NCBI GenBank assembly: GCA_937859855.1 | Contig: CALMAR010000441.1 | Location: forward strand, 1-15,081 | Reading direction: 5' to 3' | Origin: an uncultured Kineosporia sp. | Lineage (GTDB): Bacteria; Actinomycetota; Actinomycetes; Actinomycetales; Kineosporiaceae | DNA length: 15,081 nt | Shown here: positions 7,040 to 15,081 of the stretch, piece by piece | Numbering within the stretch: the stretch's first letter is position 1 | Layout of the letters: each line of letters begins with the position of its first letter | Notes under the pieces: model-generated | The model's input: the letters and a program-made list of their open reading frames with translations, nothing else | The model's database searches: none | What the model was told of the DNA's origin: nothing | Position numbers and translations under genes: made by a program

Positions 7040-7058
7040 CCCCGTCACCCAAAGCTGA

Positions 7059-8846
<1,788 letters not shown>

Positions 8847-8880
8847 CTGGAGCCGGGCGGCGCTGACTCCGCTTGGGTGC

Positions 8881-8976
8881 GGGGGCCCAACACCCGGCCC
8901 CCCCCCCCCCGCCCCCGCGACTTGGGCCCCCACCGCCGCGCCCCCCCCCGCCGCGCCCCCCCTCCTCCGCCCCCCG
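8881..8976 (+). repeat. C-homopolymer-rich low-complexity block between leuA and recO
   Basis: This block is very C-rich, with runs of 13 C (8898-8910) and 9 C (8941-8949) and several runs of 5-7. A 10-bp inverted repeat, GGGGGCCCAA 8881-8890 and TTGGGCCCCC 8922-8931, lies inside. It has no codon-like structure and its composition differs from all other gaps in the window. It may be a sequencing or assembly artefact, or real hard-to-sequence DNA. Confidence 0.7.
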
Positions 8977-8993
8977 CACTCGCGCAAGCGCGA

Positions 8994-9005
8994 CAGAATG
9001 AACGG
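8994..9005 (+). promoter_or_regulatory. Candidate leaderless promoter (CAGAAT) for recO
   Basis: CAGAAT at 8994-8999 is one mismatch from TANNNT and ends 6 nt before GTG 9006. No Shine-Dalgarno sequence fits either GTG 9006 or ATG 9012. No -35 can be assigned because the C-rich block lies upstream. Confidence 0.3.
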
Positions 9006-9824
9006 GTGAGCATGCTCTACCGGGACGAGGCGGTCGTTCTGCGCACCCAGAAGCTGGGTGAAGCCGACCGGATCGTCACGCTGCTCACCCGTGAGCACGG
9101 CCGGGTTCGGGCGGTGGCCAAGGGCGTGCGCCGGACCATGTCCCGGTTCGGCGCCCGGGTCGAGCCGTTCCAGGTGATCGACGTGCAGCTGTATCAGGGC
9201 CGTTCGCTCGACACGGTGACCCAGGTCGAGGTGATCGGCGCCTACGGGCTGCGGATCGCCTCGGACTATCCCCGCTACACCGCTGCCAACGCCATGCTGG
9301 AGACGGCTGAGCGGCTGACCGAGGAGCGCGAACCGGCGGTGCAGCAGTACATCCTGCTGGCGGGCGGGTTGCGGTCGCTGGCCAACGGTGATCACGATCC
9401 CGGACTGGTGCTGGACGCCTACCTGCTGCGCTCGCTGGCGGTGGCGGGCTGGGCGCCCAGCTTTGTCGACTGCGCCCGTTGCGGTGAGCCGGGACCGCAT
9501 CGGGCCTTCGCGGTGGGCACCGGGGGAGCGGTCTGCCGGTCCTGCCGCCCGCCCGGATCCGCGGCGCCGCACCCGGAGACCTTCCAGCTGCTGGCCGCTC
9601 TGATGACCGGAGAGTGGCCGGTGGCCGATGCGAGCGAGCACCGGCGGCGGCGTGAAGCCAGCGGCCTGGTCGCCGCCTACCTGCAGTGGCACCTGGAACG
9701 CCGGATCCGTTCGCTGCGCTGGGTGGAACGCGGAACCGGTTCCACGCCAACAGATCTGGTGGATCTGACCAGCAAGGATCTGACCAGCAGTGATCAGGCT
9801 GCGCCCGGCTCGGTCGTGAGCTGA
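9006..9824 (+). CDS. recO: DNA repair protein RecO
   Basis: A 272-residue RecO, which anneals single strands and loads RecA with RecR in the RecF pathway. The N-terminal OB-fold begins [20 protein letters not shown] (4-23), strongly conserved in actinobacterial RecO, and VAKGVRR (37-43) follows. The C-terminal zinc site is C156-x2-C159 and C177-x2-C180. I chose GTG 9006, which gives the N-terminus MSMLYRD; ATG 9012 is only two codons inside. The reading frame stays open upstream through the C-rich block, but that extension is proline-rich low-complexity sequence and not RecO-like. The last 15 or so residues include [10 protein letters not shown], encoded by a 15-nt tandem duplication (9761-9790), a non-conserved tail. 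The TGA overlaps the uppS start by one base. Confidence 0.94.
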   Translation: MSMLYRDEAVVLRTQKLGEADRIVTLLTREHGRVRAVAKGVRRTMSRFGARVEPFQVIDVQLYQGRSLDTVTQVEVIGAYGLRIASDYPRYTAANAMLETAERLTEEREPAVQQYILLAGGLRSLANGDHDPGLVLDAYLLRSLAVAGWAPSFVDCARCGEPGPHRAFAVGTGGAVCRSCRPPGSAAPHPETFQLLAALMTGEWPVADASEHRRRREASGLVAAYLQWHLERRIRSLRWVERGTGSTPTDLVDLTSKDLTSSDQAAPGSVVS

Positions 9825-10648
9825 TGCCGATCGGGCGCCGAGCCGTTCGGGCTGCCAGTCAGCCGCGGCGCGACCCGGTTGCGCCGCCTCCGCACCCTTC
9901 CGGGGCCCGCCCTCCGCTGCTGCCCGCCGAACTGGTCCCCCGGCACGTGGCAATCGTGATGGATGGCAACGGCCGCTGGGCCAACGCCCGCGGCCTGCCC
10001 CGGACCGCTGGCCATGCGATGGGCGAGGCCGCCCTGCTCGACGTCGTGGCCGGTGCGATCGAGGTTGGCGTCGGCCATATTTCGGCTTACGCCTTCTCGA
10101 CCGAGAACTGGCGGCGTTCCCCGGATGAGGTCCGGTTCCTGATGGGCTTCAATCGGGACGTGATCCGCCGCCGCCGCGACCAGATGCACGAGTGGGGGGT
10201 GCGGGTGCGCTGGGCCGGACGCCGTCCGCGGCTGTGGCGCAGCGTGATCCGGGAGCTGGAGATCGCCGAGGAAATGACCCGGCACAACGACGTGCTCACC
10301 TTGACCATGTGCGTGAACTACGGCGGCCGAGCCGAGATCGCTGACGCGGCCCGAGATATCGCCCGCGCAGCGGCGGCCGGGCAGATCGATCCGGACCGGG
10401 TGGACGAGCGCACAGTGGCCCGGTTCCTCGATGAGCCGGACATGCCCGACGTCGATCTGTTCCTGCGCACATCGGGGGAGCAGAGGACGTCGAACTTCCT
10501 GCTTTGGCAGTCCGCCTACGCGGAGCTGATGTTCATGGATGTGCTGTGGCCGGACGTGGACCGGCGCACGCTGTGGCAGGCGGTGGAGAACTACGCCGGG
10601 CGCGACCGCCGATACGGTGGCGCCACGGACGTCGCCAGCGGATCCTGA
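9824..10648 (+). CDS. uppS: Polyprenyl diphosphate synthase (cis-prenyltransferase, UppS family)
   Basis: A 274-residue cis-prenyltransferase that extends an allylic diphosphate with isopentenyl diphosphate to make the long-chain polyprenyl carrier used in cell-wall synthesis. Motifs in order: [13 protein letters not shown] at 41-53 with catalytic Asp47, GH at 63-64, YAFSTENW at 89-96, and [19 protein letters not shown] at 211-229, followed by YAELMF. Residues 1-35 form a proline- and arginine-rich extension, also seen in actinobacterial homologues. The start ATG 9824 overlaps the recO stop (TGATG), so translation is probably coupled. Product length (C50 or C55) cannot be told from sequence; actinobacteria often make the C50 decaprenyl form. 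The recO-uppS pair is a conserved actinobacterial arrangement. Confidence 0.96.
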   Translation: MPIGRRAVRAASQPRRDPVAPPPHPSGARPPLLPAELVPRHVAIVMDGNGRWANARGLPRTAGHAMGEAALLDVVAGAIEVGVGHISAYAFSTENWRRSPDEVRFLMGFNRDVIRRRRDQMHEWGVRVRWAGRRPRLWRSVIRELEIAEEMTRHNDVLTLTMCVNYGGRAEIADAARDIARAAAAGQIDPDRVDERTVARFLDEPDMPDVDLFLRTSGEQRTSNFLLWQSAYAELMFMDVLWPDVDRRTLWQAVENYAGRDRRYGGATDVASGS

Positions 10649-10670
10649 TACCGCACATCCTTGCGCCCTC

Positions 10671-10682
10671 TAGCGTGGGGTC
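10671..10682 (+). promoter_or_regulatory. Candidate leaderless promoter (-10 TAGCGT) for the PfkB kinase
   Basis: TAGCGT at 10671-10676 fits TANNNT, 6 nt before ATG 10683. The GGGG between them is too close to the start to serve as a normal ribosome binding site. No -35 consensus was seen. Confidence 0.4.
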
Positions 10683-11552
10683 ATGACACGCGGAGTGTTC
10701 GCCGGGCTGACGACGCTGGACGTCGTTCACCGGGTGCGTACTCATCCCCAGCCGAACCAGAAGATCACCGCCGCGGAGCAGGCCGTGGCCGTGGGCGGCC
10801 CGGCCGCCAATGCGGCGCTGGTCTTTGCCGCCCTGGGCGGCCAGGCCACCCTGGTCACCGCGCTCGGCCGCAGCCCGGTAGCCGATCTGATCCGGCGCGA
10901 TCTCCAGGCCCACGGCGTCCAGGTGCTCGACGCGATCCCCGAACAGCAGCGCGAACCGCCGGTCTCCGCTGCCGCAGTACAGATGTCGTCCGGTGAGCGG
11001 TCGGTGGTGTCGCTGGACGCGGTCAGCACCTCTACGCCGATCCCGGGGCAGCTGGCCGGCCTGATCAGCGGGGCGGACATCGTTCTGGTCGATGGCCACT
11101 ACCCACAATTGGGTCTCGCGGCCGCGCAACATGCTGCGGCGCAGGCGATTCCCGTCGTCCTGGACGCCGGGCGCTGGAAGCCGGCCATGCCCGGGCTGAT
11201 CCCGCTGAGTACGGACATGGTGTGTTCCAGCGACTTCCGTGCTCCCGGCGATGCGGACACCGTGCCGTTCCTGCTGACCTCCGGCCCGGTCCGGGTGGTC
11301 GTGACTCGCGGGGGCGAACCGGTCTGCTGGTGGGAAGGAACGTCGTCCGGCTCGGTCTGCGTGCCCACTGTCGCGGTGACCGACACCCTTGGAGCGGGCG
11401 ACGCCTTCCACGGCGCCTACGCCTACGCGGCGGTGGCAACCGGTCTCGATCTGCCCGGGCGGATCGCCTACGCGATCGGCGTGGCCACGGCCCGGGTCGA
11501 GGTCAGCGGCCCGCGCGCCTGGCTGGACACCATGGCCGCATGGCGCCGCTGA
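10683..11552 (+). CDS. PfkB-family carbohydrate/nucleoside kinase
   Basis: A 289-residue ribokinase-like (PfkB) kinase, which uses ATP to phosphorylate a sugar, nucleoside or related small molecule. GGPAANAALVFAALGG at 38-53 matches PfkB signature 1, where the substrate is gripped. DTLGAGDAFHGAYA at 234-247 is signature 2, with D240 the catalytic base and GAG forming the anion hole. VVVTRGGEPV at 205-214 is the usual ATP-site strand. Length is at the short end for the family. The substrate is unknown; neighbours do not suggest one, since this gene seems to be its own transcription unit after uppS, with a TANNNT box 6 nt before the ATG. The stop is followed by a small hairpin at 11553-11571. 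Confidence 0.9.
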   Translation: MTRGVFAGLTTLDVVHRVRTHPQPNQKITAAEQAVAVGGPAANAALVFAALGGQATLVTALGRSPVADLIRRDLQAHGVQVLDAIPEQQREPPVSAAAVQMSSGERSVVSLDAVSTSTPIPGQLAGLISGADIVLVDGHYPQLGLAAAQHAAAQAIPVVLDAGRWKPAMPGLIPLSTDMVCSSDFRAPGDADTVPFLLTSGPVRVVVTRGGEPVCWWEGTSSGSVCVPTVAVTDTLGAGDAFHGAYAYAAVATGLDLPGRIAYAIGVATARVEVSGPRAWLDTMAAWRR

Positions 11553-11571
11553 CCACCTCTTCGAGGGGTGG
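11553..11571 (+). terminator. Possible hairpin terminator after the PfkB kinase
   Basis: CCACCTC at 11553-11559 can pair with GAGG and TGG in 11563-11571 around a TTC loop, with a 2-nt GG bulge. It starts immediately after the stop codon. No T-run follows. Confidence 0.3.
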
Positions 11572-11585
11572 AGGGATCGCGCCGC

Positions 11586-11597
11586 TAGGGTCAGCGG
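11586..11597 (+). promoter_or_regulatory. Candidate leaderless promoter (-10 TAGGGT) for the ABM-like gene
   Basis: TAGGGT at 11586-11591 is 6 nt before GTG 11598, the same hexamer as before the HIT gene. No ribosome binding site fits between. Confidence 0.4.
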
Positions 11598-11924
11598 GTG
11601 CTCGTGATCACGCGCTATCGCTTGCCCGAGGATGAGGCCGATGAGTTCCGGGCCCTGGCGATGCCGGCCGTGCGGGCCTTCGCGGAACGGCCGGGCTGTG
11701 AACAGGTCCGGTTCGGGCGGTCGATCGACGAGCCGGATCTGTGGGTGCTGACCAGCAGCTGGGCCAATGTCGGCGCGTACCGCCGGGCACTGTCCCATCC
11801 GGAGGTGAAGGTTCGCGCCGTTCCGCTGATGTATCGCTGCCTCGACGAGCCCACCGCCTTCGAGGACCTGATCGGCTGGGATCCGGACGCCGGCTTGGCG
11901 GTCCGGCCCAGCGACCGGGCCTGA
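11598..11924 (+). CDS. Small ABM-fold (antibiotic biosynthesis monooxygenase-like) protein
   Basis: A 108-residue soluble protein with the pattern of a dimeric alpha+beta barrel of the ABM superfamily: a first strand MLVITRYRLP (1-10), a helix EADEFRALAMPAVRAFAERPG (13-33), strands CEQVRFGRSID (34-44) and LWVLTSSWAN (48-57), a helix AYRRALSHPEVK (60-71), and a final strand. The order and the W followed by a short helix are typical of this fold. No cofactor-binding residues are diagnostic; members include haem-degrading enzymes, quinol monooxygenases and proteins of unknown role, so the function is open. GTG 11598 is the start, preceded by a TANNNT box. The gap to the next gene is 133 nt, so it is probably monocistronic. 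Confidence 0.65.
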   Translation: MLVITRYRLPEDEADEFRALAMPAVRAFAERPGCEQVRFGRSIDEPDLWVLTSSWANVGAYRRALSHPEVKVRAVPLMYRCLDEPTAFEDLIGWDPDAGLAVRPSDRA

Positions 11925-11985
11925 ACCGGCCCTCCGCGTCCGCGCTGCCCTGGGCCCAGTCGCTGATCAGCGCCGAGAAGGGCGG

Positions 11986-12014
11986 ATGACAGATGTCATG
12001 TGGAGATGATGACG
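11986..12014 (+). promoter_or_regulatory. Candidate operator upstream of the ABC exporter: ATGACA/TGTCAT palindrome
   Basis: ATGACA 11986-11991 and TGTCAT 11994-11999 form an inverted repeat with 2 nt between; a related half-site ATGACG lies at 12009-12014. The site is 59-72 bp before the ABC ATPase start. It is a candidate for the response regulator of the sensor kinase downstream or for another regulator. CACAGT at 12046-12051, 6 nt before ATG 12058, could be a weak leaderless -10 box. Confidence 0.35.
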
Positions 12015-12057
12015 TCCGGCATCGAAATACTGCTCGGCTGACCGGCACAGTGGAGTC

Positions 12058-13056
12058 ATGAACACAACTCGCCTCGACGACAGCTCCGCCGCTGTGGTCA
12101 CCCGATCCGCTCGACGCCGGCCGGCCGCGACCGGCCAGGCCGCCGTCCAGCTCTCCGGCCTGGTCAAGCGCTTCGGCGACGTCTGCGCCGTCAACGGCCT
12201 GGACCTGGCCATCGAGCCCGGCGAGGTGGTGGCCTTCCTCGGCCCGAACGGGGCTGGCAAGACCTCCACCATCGACATGGTGCTGGGCCTGAGCCGGCCG
12301 GGCGAGGGTGCGGTCACCGTCTTCGGCCTCGACCCGCTCGACGCCGTAGCCCAGGGCCGGGTGGCCGCTGTGATGCAGTCCGGCGGCCTGCTGAAGGATC
12401 TCACCGTCCAAGAGACCGTGCAGCTGATCGCTTCGCTGCACCACAATCCGCGCCCGGTCGATGAAGTGATGCGCCGGGCCGGGATCACCGAGATCGCCGG
12501 ACGCCGGGTGGACAAGTGCTCGGGCGGGGAGAAGCAGCGGCTGCGGTTCGCCACCGCCCTGCTGCCCGAGCCGGACCTGCTGATCCTGGATGAGCCAACC
12601 ACAGGCATGGACGTCGAAGCCCGCCGGGCTTTCTGGTCGGCCATCCGCGAAGACGCCGCCGCCGGGCGGACCGTTCTCTTCGCCACTCACTACCTGGACG
12701 AGGCCGATGCCTACGCCGACCGGATCATCATGATCCGCAGGGGTGAGGTGGTGGCCGACGGCACCGCCAGCGAGGTCCGGGCCATGTCGTCAGGGCGCAC
12801 GGTCCGGGCCAGCTTTCCTGGCGCGGACCCAGCTCGGCTGGCCGCCCTTCCCGGCGTCAATACGGTCGAGATGCGGGGCGAGACCGTGCTGCTGCAGTGC
12901 CAGGACTCCGACGCCGTACTGCGCGAACTGATCCTGAACACCAGCGCCCACGACTTCGAAGTCACAGCGCACAATCTCGAAGACGCCTTCATCGCCCTCA
13001 CCGGCGATCACGCCGGTCACGGGCCGGCATCCAACCCCAGCGGGAGCAACCAATGA
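12058..13056 (+). CDS. ABC transporter ATP-binding protein (DrrA-like drug-export type)
   Basis: A 332-residue ATPase subunit of an ABC-2 exporter. Walker A GPNGAGKT is at 62-69, the Q-loop glutamine at Q107, the signature CSGGEKQR at 154-161, Walker B LLILDEP at 174-180 with catalytic E179, and the switch histidine H211 in FATHYLDEADAYADRI. The THYLDEAD pattern and a C-terminal domain after about 235 ending in NLEDAFIALTG are typical of the daunorubicin-resistance DrrA/CcmA-like group. Residues 1-29 are a non-conserved extension. GGAG at 12052-12055 is only 2 nt from the ATG, too close for normal use. The stop overlaps the permease start as ATGA. Substrate unknown; the sensor kinase downstream suggests a drug or envelope stress. 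Confidence 0.94.
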   Translation: MNTTRLDDSSAAVVTRSARRRPAATGQAAVQLSGLVKRFGDVCAVNGLDLAIEPGEVVAFLGPNGAGKTSTIDMVLGLSRPGEGAVTVFGLDPLDAVAQGRVAAVMQSGGLLKDLTVQETVQLIASLHHNPRPVDEVMRRAGITEIAGRRVDKCSGGEKQRLRFATALLPEPDLLILDEPTTGMDVEARRAFWSAIREDAAAGRTVLFATHYLDEADAYADRIIMIRRGEVVADGTASEVRAMSSGRTVRASFPGADPARLAALPGVNTVEMRGETVLLQCQDSDAVLRELILNTSAHDFEVTAHNLEDAFIALTGDHAGHGPASNPSGSNQ

Positions 13057-13826
13057 GCTTGATGTCCGCAACTTCTACCCGCCAAAGCGCTCGCGGGCCA
13101 GTCACTTTCAGCCCCACCTACTTGGCTCTGGACATCCGCCGCAGCCTGCGCAACCGGCGAACCCTGATCTTCCTGCTGGTCATGCCGGTGGCCTTCTTCC
13201 TGCTCTTCGGCGGCAGCTACCGCCACAGCGATCCCGCCGCCTTCGCCTACGTGATGGTCAGCATGGCCGTATACGGGGCGATGATCGCCACCACCGCGAC
13301 CGGAGCCCAGGTCTCGGTCGAGCGTTCGCAGGGCTGGACCCGGCAGTTGCGGCTCACCCCGCTGCGCCCGGCCGGTTACGTGGTCACCAAGGTGAGCAGC
13401 GCGCTGATGCTGGGCATCGTGCCGATCGTGATGGTGCTCGGCGTGGGCGCCGCGATGGGAGTCGGCCTGAGCCTCAGCCAGTGGATCAGGGTCGCGGTCC
13501 TGTCCTGGATCTGCTCACTGGTCTTCGCCGCATTCGGGCTGTTCGTCGGCTACCTGGTTCCGGCCGAGAACGCGATGCAGTTCCTCGGCCCGATCCTGGC
13601 TCTGCTGAGCTTCTTCGGCGGGCTGTTCCAGCCGCTGGACTCCATGCCGAAGGCGTTGCAGGACCTCGCGCCGTTCATGCCCACCTACCCGGTCGGCTTC
13701 ATCGCCCGCAGCCCGCTGACCGGTGATGGCTTCACGGCCGGGCACATCGCCCTGCTGATCGGCTGGATCGTGATCTTCGCGGCCGGCACCGGGGCGCTGT
13801 TCCGCCGTGACACCAGCCGGGTCTGA
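13053..13826 (+). CDS. ABC-2 type transporter permease
   Basis: A 257-residue membrane subunit that pairs with the preceding ATPase. About six hydrophobic segments lie at 37-53, 65-83, 112-135, 146-168, 174-192 and 231-250. The cytoplasmic stretch VERSQGWTRQLRLTPLRPA (89-107) is the conserved ABC-2 loop that contacts the ATPase, and FFGGLFQPLDSMPKALQDLAPFMPTYP is the characteristic family segment near the fifth helix. GGGAG at 13042-13046 lies 6 nt before ATG 13053, and the start overlaps the ATPase stop. The frame is open upstream but not protein-like. One ATPase and one permease imply a homodimer-of-each exporter. Direction is inferred as export from the family. Confidence 0.93.
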   Translation: MSLMSATSTRQSARGPVTFSPTYLALDIRRSLRNRRTLIFLLVMPVAFFLLFGGSYRHSDPAAFAYVMVSMAVYGAMIATTATGAQVSVERSQGWTRQLRLTPLRPAGYVVTKVSSALMLGIVPIVMVLGVGAAMGVGLSLSQWIRVAVLSWICSLVFAAFGLFVGYLVPAENAMQFLGPILALLSFFGGLFQPLDSMPKALQDLAPFMPTYPVGFIARSPLTGDGFTAGHIALLIGWIVIFAAGTGALFRRDTSRV

Positions 13827-13850
13827 ACCGTGAACCGTTCAACGGCTCAG

Positions 13851-13888
13851 GCACCCGCGAGGCCGGATGGTTTCAGTCTCGTGGGTGC
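13851..13888 (+). terminator. Stem-loop between the ABC permease and the sensor kinase
   Basis: GCACCCGCGAG at 13851-13861 pairs with CTCGTGGGTGC at 13878-13888 (11 bp, one G-U pair) around a 16-nt loop. A smaller hairpin, CCGTT 13835-13839 with AACGG 13841-13845 around one base, lies just upstream. No T-run follows, so it could be a partial terminator that lowers kinase expression relative to the transporter, or a block on the kinase's start. Confidence 0.45.
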
Positions 13889-13913
13889 TGCGGTGCGACG
13901 TCTCCGGGACGCC

Positions 13914-15081
13914 ATGAGTGTGTATTCGCAGGCGGACCCGGAGACTGATCGGCACGCGGATCCGGCAGTGGATCCAGACAGCACCCGGGCGGGCTCCGGG
14001 CTCAAGTCAGGAACCGGTCCTCGCAGCGGCCCGTGGGGTGGCCAGGGACGCCGGACCTGGATGTTCGCCGCGATCTGGCTGGTCTATCTGGGCTCCCCCT
14101 TGCGGGACGCCTGGCAGGTGAACGGCCTGGCCCGGCGGCTGGCCGGTACCGCCATCGTCGTGGTCTTCGCCGTGCTCTATCTGTGCACCTTCCTGGCCGC
14201 CCGCAAACGGCGCTGGGTCAATGAGAAAGCGTTCCCTCGCCGGCAGCAGTTCTGGCTGCTGGCAGGGCTGTTCGGGCTCACCCTGGCCGGCTGCTGGGTG
14301 ATCGGCCAGGCCGGCACGGCCATGCTGGTGTACGACGCGGTGGCCTGCGTGCTGGTGCTGTCCGTGCGTGAGGCCTGGATCGCCGTGCTGCTGATCATCG
14401 CCGGAATCGAGCTCGCCTCTCACACCGTTCCCGGCTGGACGCCGGACGAGTCGCTCTCGTTCTCGGTCTTCCTGGCCGCGCTGGCCATCTGGGGGATCGG
14501 CCAGGTGATCAGCCGGAACCGGCAGCTGGCCTACGCGCAGGACGAGATCGCCCGGCTGGCGGTGACCGAGGAACGCACCCGCTTCGCCCGCGATCTGCAC
14601 GACCTGCTCGGTCACTCGCTCACGGTGATGGCGGTCAAGGCGGAACTGGCCGGTCGGCTGATCCCGATCGACGCCGAGCGGGCCCGGCAGGAGATCGGCG
14701 ACGTCGAGCGACTGGCCCGGGACGCCCTGACCGACGTCCGCTCCACAGTGGCCGGCTACCGGGAGATATCGCTGGCCGGAGAACTGATTTCGGCCCGGAC
14801 CGCGCTGGAGGCGGCGGGGATCGACGCCGAGCTGCCGAACGCCTTGGACGACGTGCCGGGCGAGCGACGGGAACTGTTCGGCTGGAGCCTGCGCGAAGGG
14901 GTCACCAATGTGGTCCGGCACAGCGGAGCCCGGCACTGCCGGGTGCGGCTGAGCCCGGCCGCGATCGAGATCGAGGACGACGGGCGGGGGCCGGTACTGG
15001 CGCAGCCGCACGCCGGGCGGCTGGGCAGCGGCCTGGACGGGTTGCGGGAACGGGCCGAGGCGGTGGGTGCCGAGATCACGG
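13914..15081 (+). CDS. Sensor histidine kinase, DesK/LiaS/NarL type (partial, runs off the window end)
   Basis: 389 codons are visible with no stop before the window end. Residues 1-47 are hydrophilic and unconserved; hydrophobic membrane segments follow around 49-61, 78-95, 112-131, 136-151, 154-168 and 181-198. The HisKA_3 dimerisation domain has ERTRFARDLHDLLGHSLTVM at 220-239, with H229 the phosphorylated residue. The HATPase domain shows the N box REGVTNVVRHSGA (327-339), DDGRG (355-359) and GSGLDGLRER (371-380). The family normally acts on a NarL/LuxR-type response regulator, expected just past the window end. Start ATG 13914 is chosen; GTG 13881 and GTG 13893 are in-frame alternatives, the former inside the preceding stem-loop. 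Position after an ABC-2 exporter is typical of drug- or envelope-stress modules. Confidence 0.9.
   Translation, partial: MSVYSQADPETDRHADPAVDPDSTRAGSGLKSGTGPRSGPWGGQGRRTWMFAAIWLVYLGSPLRDAWQVNGLARRLAGTAIVVVFAVLYLCTFLAARKRRWVNEKAFPRRQQFWLLAGLFGLTLAGCWVIGQAGTAMLVYDAVACVLVLSVREAWIAVLLIIAGIELASHTVPGWTPDESLSFSVFLAALAIWGIGQVISRNRQLAYAQDEIARLAVTEERTRFARDLHDLLGHSLTVMAVKAELAGRLIPIDAERARQEIGDVERLARDALTDVRSTVAGYREISLAGELISARTALEAAGIDAELPNALDDVPGERRELFGWSLREGVTNVVRHSGARHCRVRLSPAAIEIEDDGRGPVLAQPHAGRLGSGLDGLRERAEAVGAEIT

Noticed and set aside
8877..9005. Upstream extension of recO through the C-rich block
   Set aside because: It encodes proline-rich low complexity unlike RecO; the conserved N-terminus begins at GTG 9006.
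12897..13052. Upstream extension of the ABC permease inside the ATPase gene
   Set aside because: Arg/Ser-rich shadow sequence. ATG 13053 has a good ribosome binding site and an ATGA overlap.

Overview
The window is high-GC DNA from an actinomycete, inferred from GTG starts, C/G-rich third codon positions, the long actinobacterial form of LeuA, an Era with TKxD in place of NKxD, and several TANNNT boxes that sit 6-8 nt before start codons, as in leaderless transcription. The family cannot be fixed from sequence alone. All supported genes are on the + strand.

Layout. Positions 1-5423 hold a conserved RNA/ribosome-maintenance cluster: the 3' end of rsmE, a HIT hydrolase, phoH, a PAP2-type membrane phosphatase, ybeY, a CNNM/CBS-domain (CorC-like) membrane protein and era. 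Positions 5528-6829 encode an MFS exporter with its own promoter. Positions 6910-8846 are leuA preceded by a leucine-rich leader peptide and a long stem-loop, so leucine attenuation is likely. After a strange C-homopolymer-rich gap come recO and uppS, which overlap by one base. Two apparently single genes follow: a PfkB-family sugar kinase and an ABM-fold small protein. Positions 12058-13826 encode an ABC-2 drug-type exporter (ATPase and permease overlapping ATGA), followed at 13914 by a DesK/LiaS-type sensor kinase that runs off the window end.

How they work together. RsmE modifies 16S rRNA, YbeY processes 16S rRNA and Era chaperones 30S assembly, so the first block is a ribosome-biogenesis neighbourhood. 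PAP2 and uppS both concern polyprenyl or lipid phosphates of the envelope. The exporter plus sensor kinase looks like an envelope-stress or drug-response module whose response regulator would lie just beyond the window.

The most unusual signals are non-coding or translational. One is a chain of three four-codon mini-ORFs that link the PAP2 stop to the ybeY start through GTGA overlaps on an 11-nt period. The second is the leucine leader, whose transcript appears to start at the leader-peptide GTG. I see no convincing wholly new gene system. No stretch over 300 nt lacks a gene; the longest non-coding gap is the 265 nt before leuA, which holds the leader.
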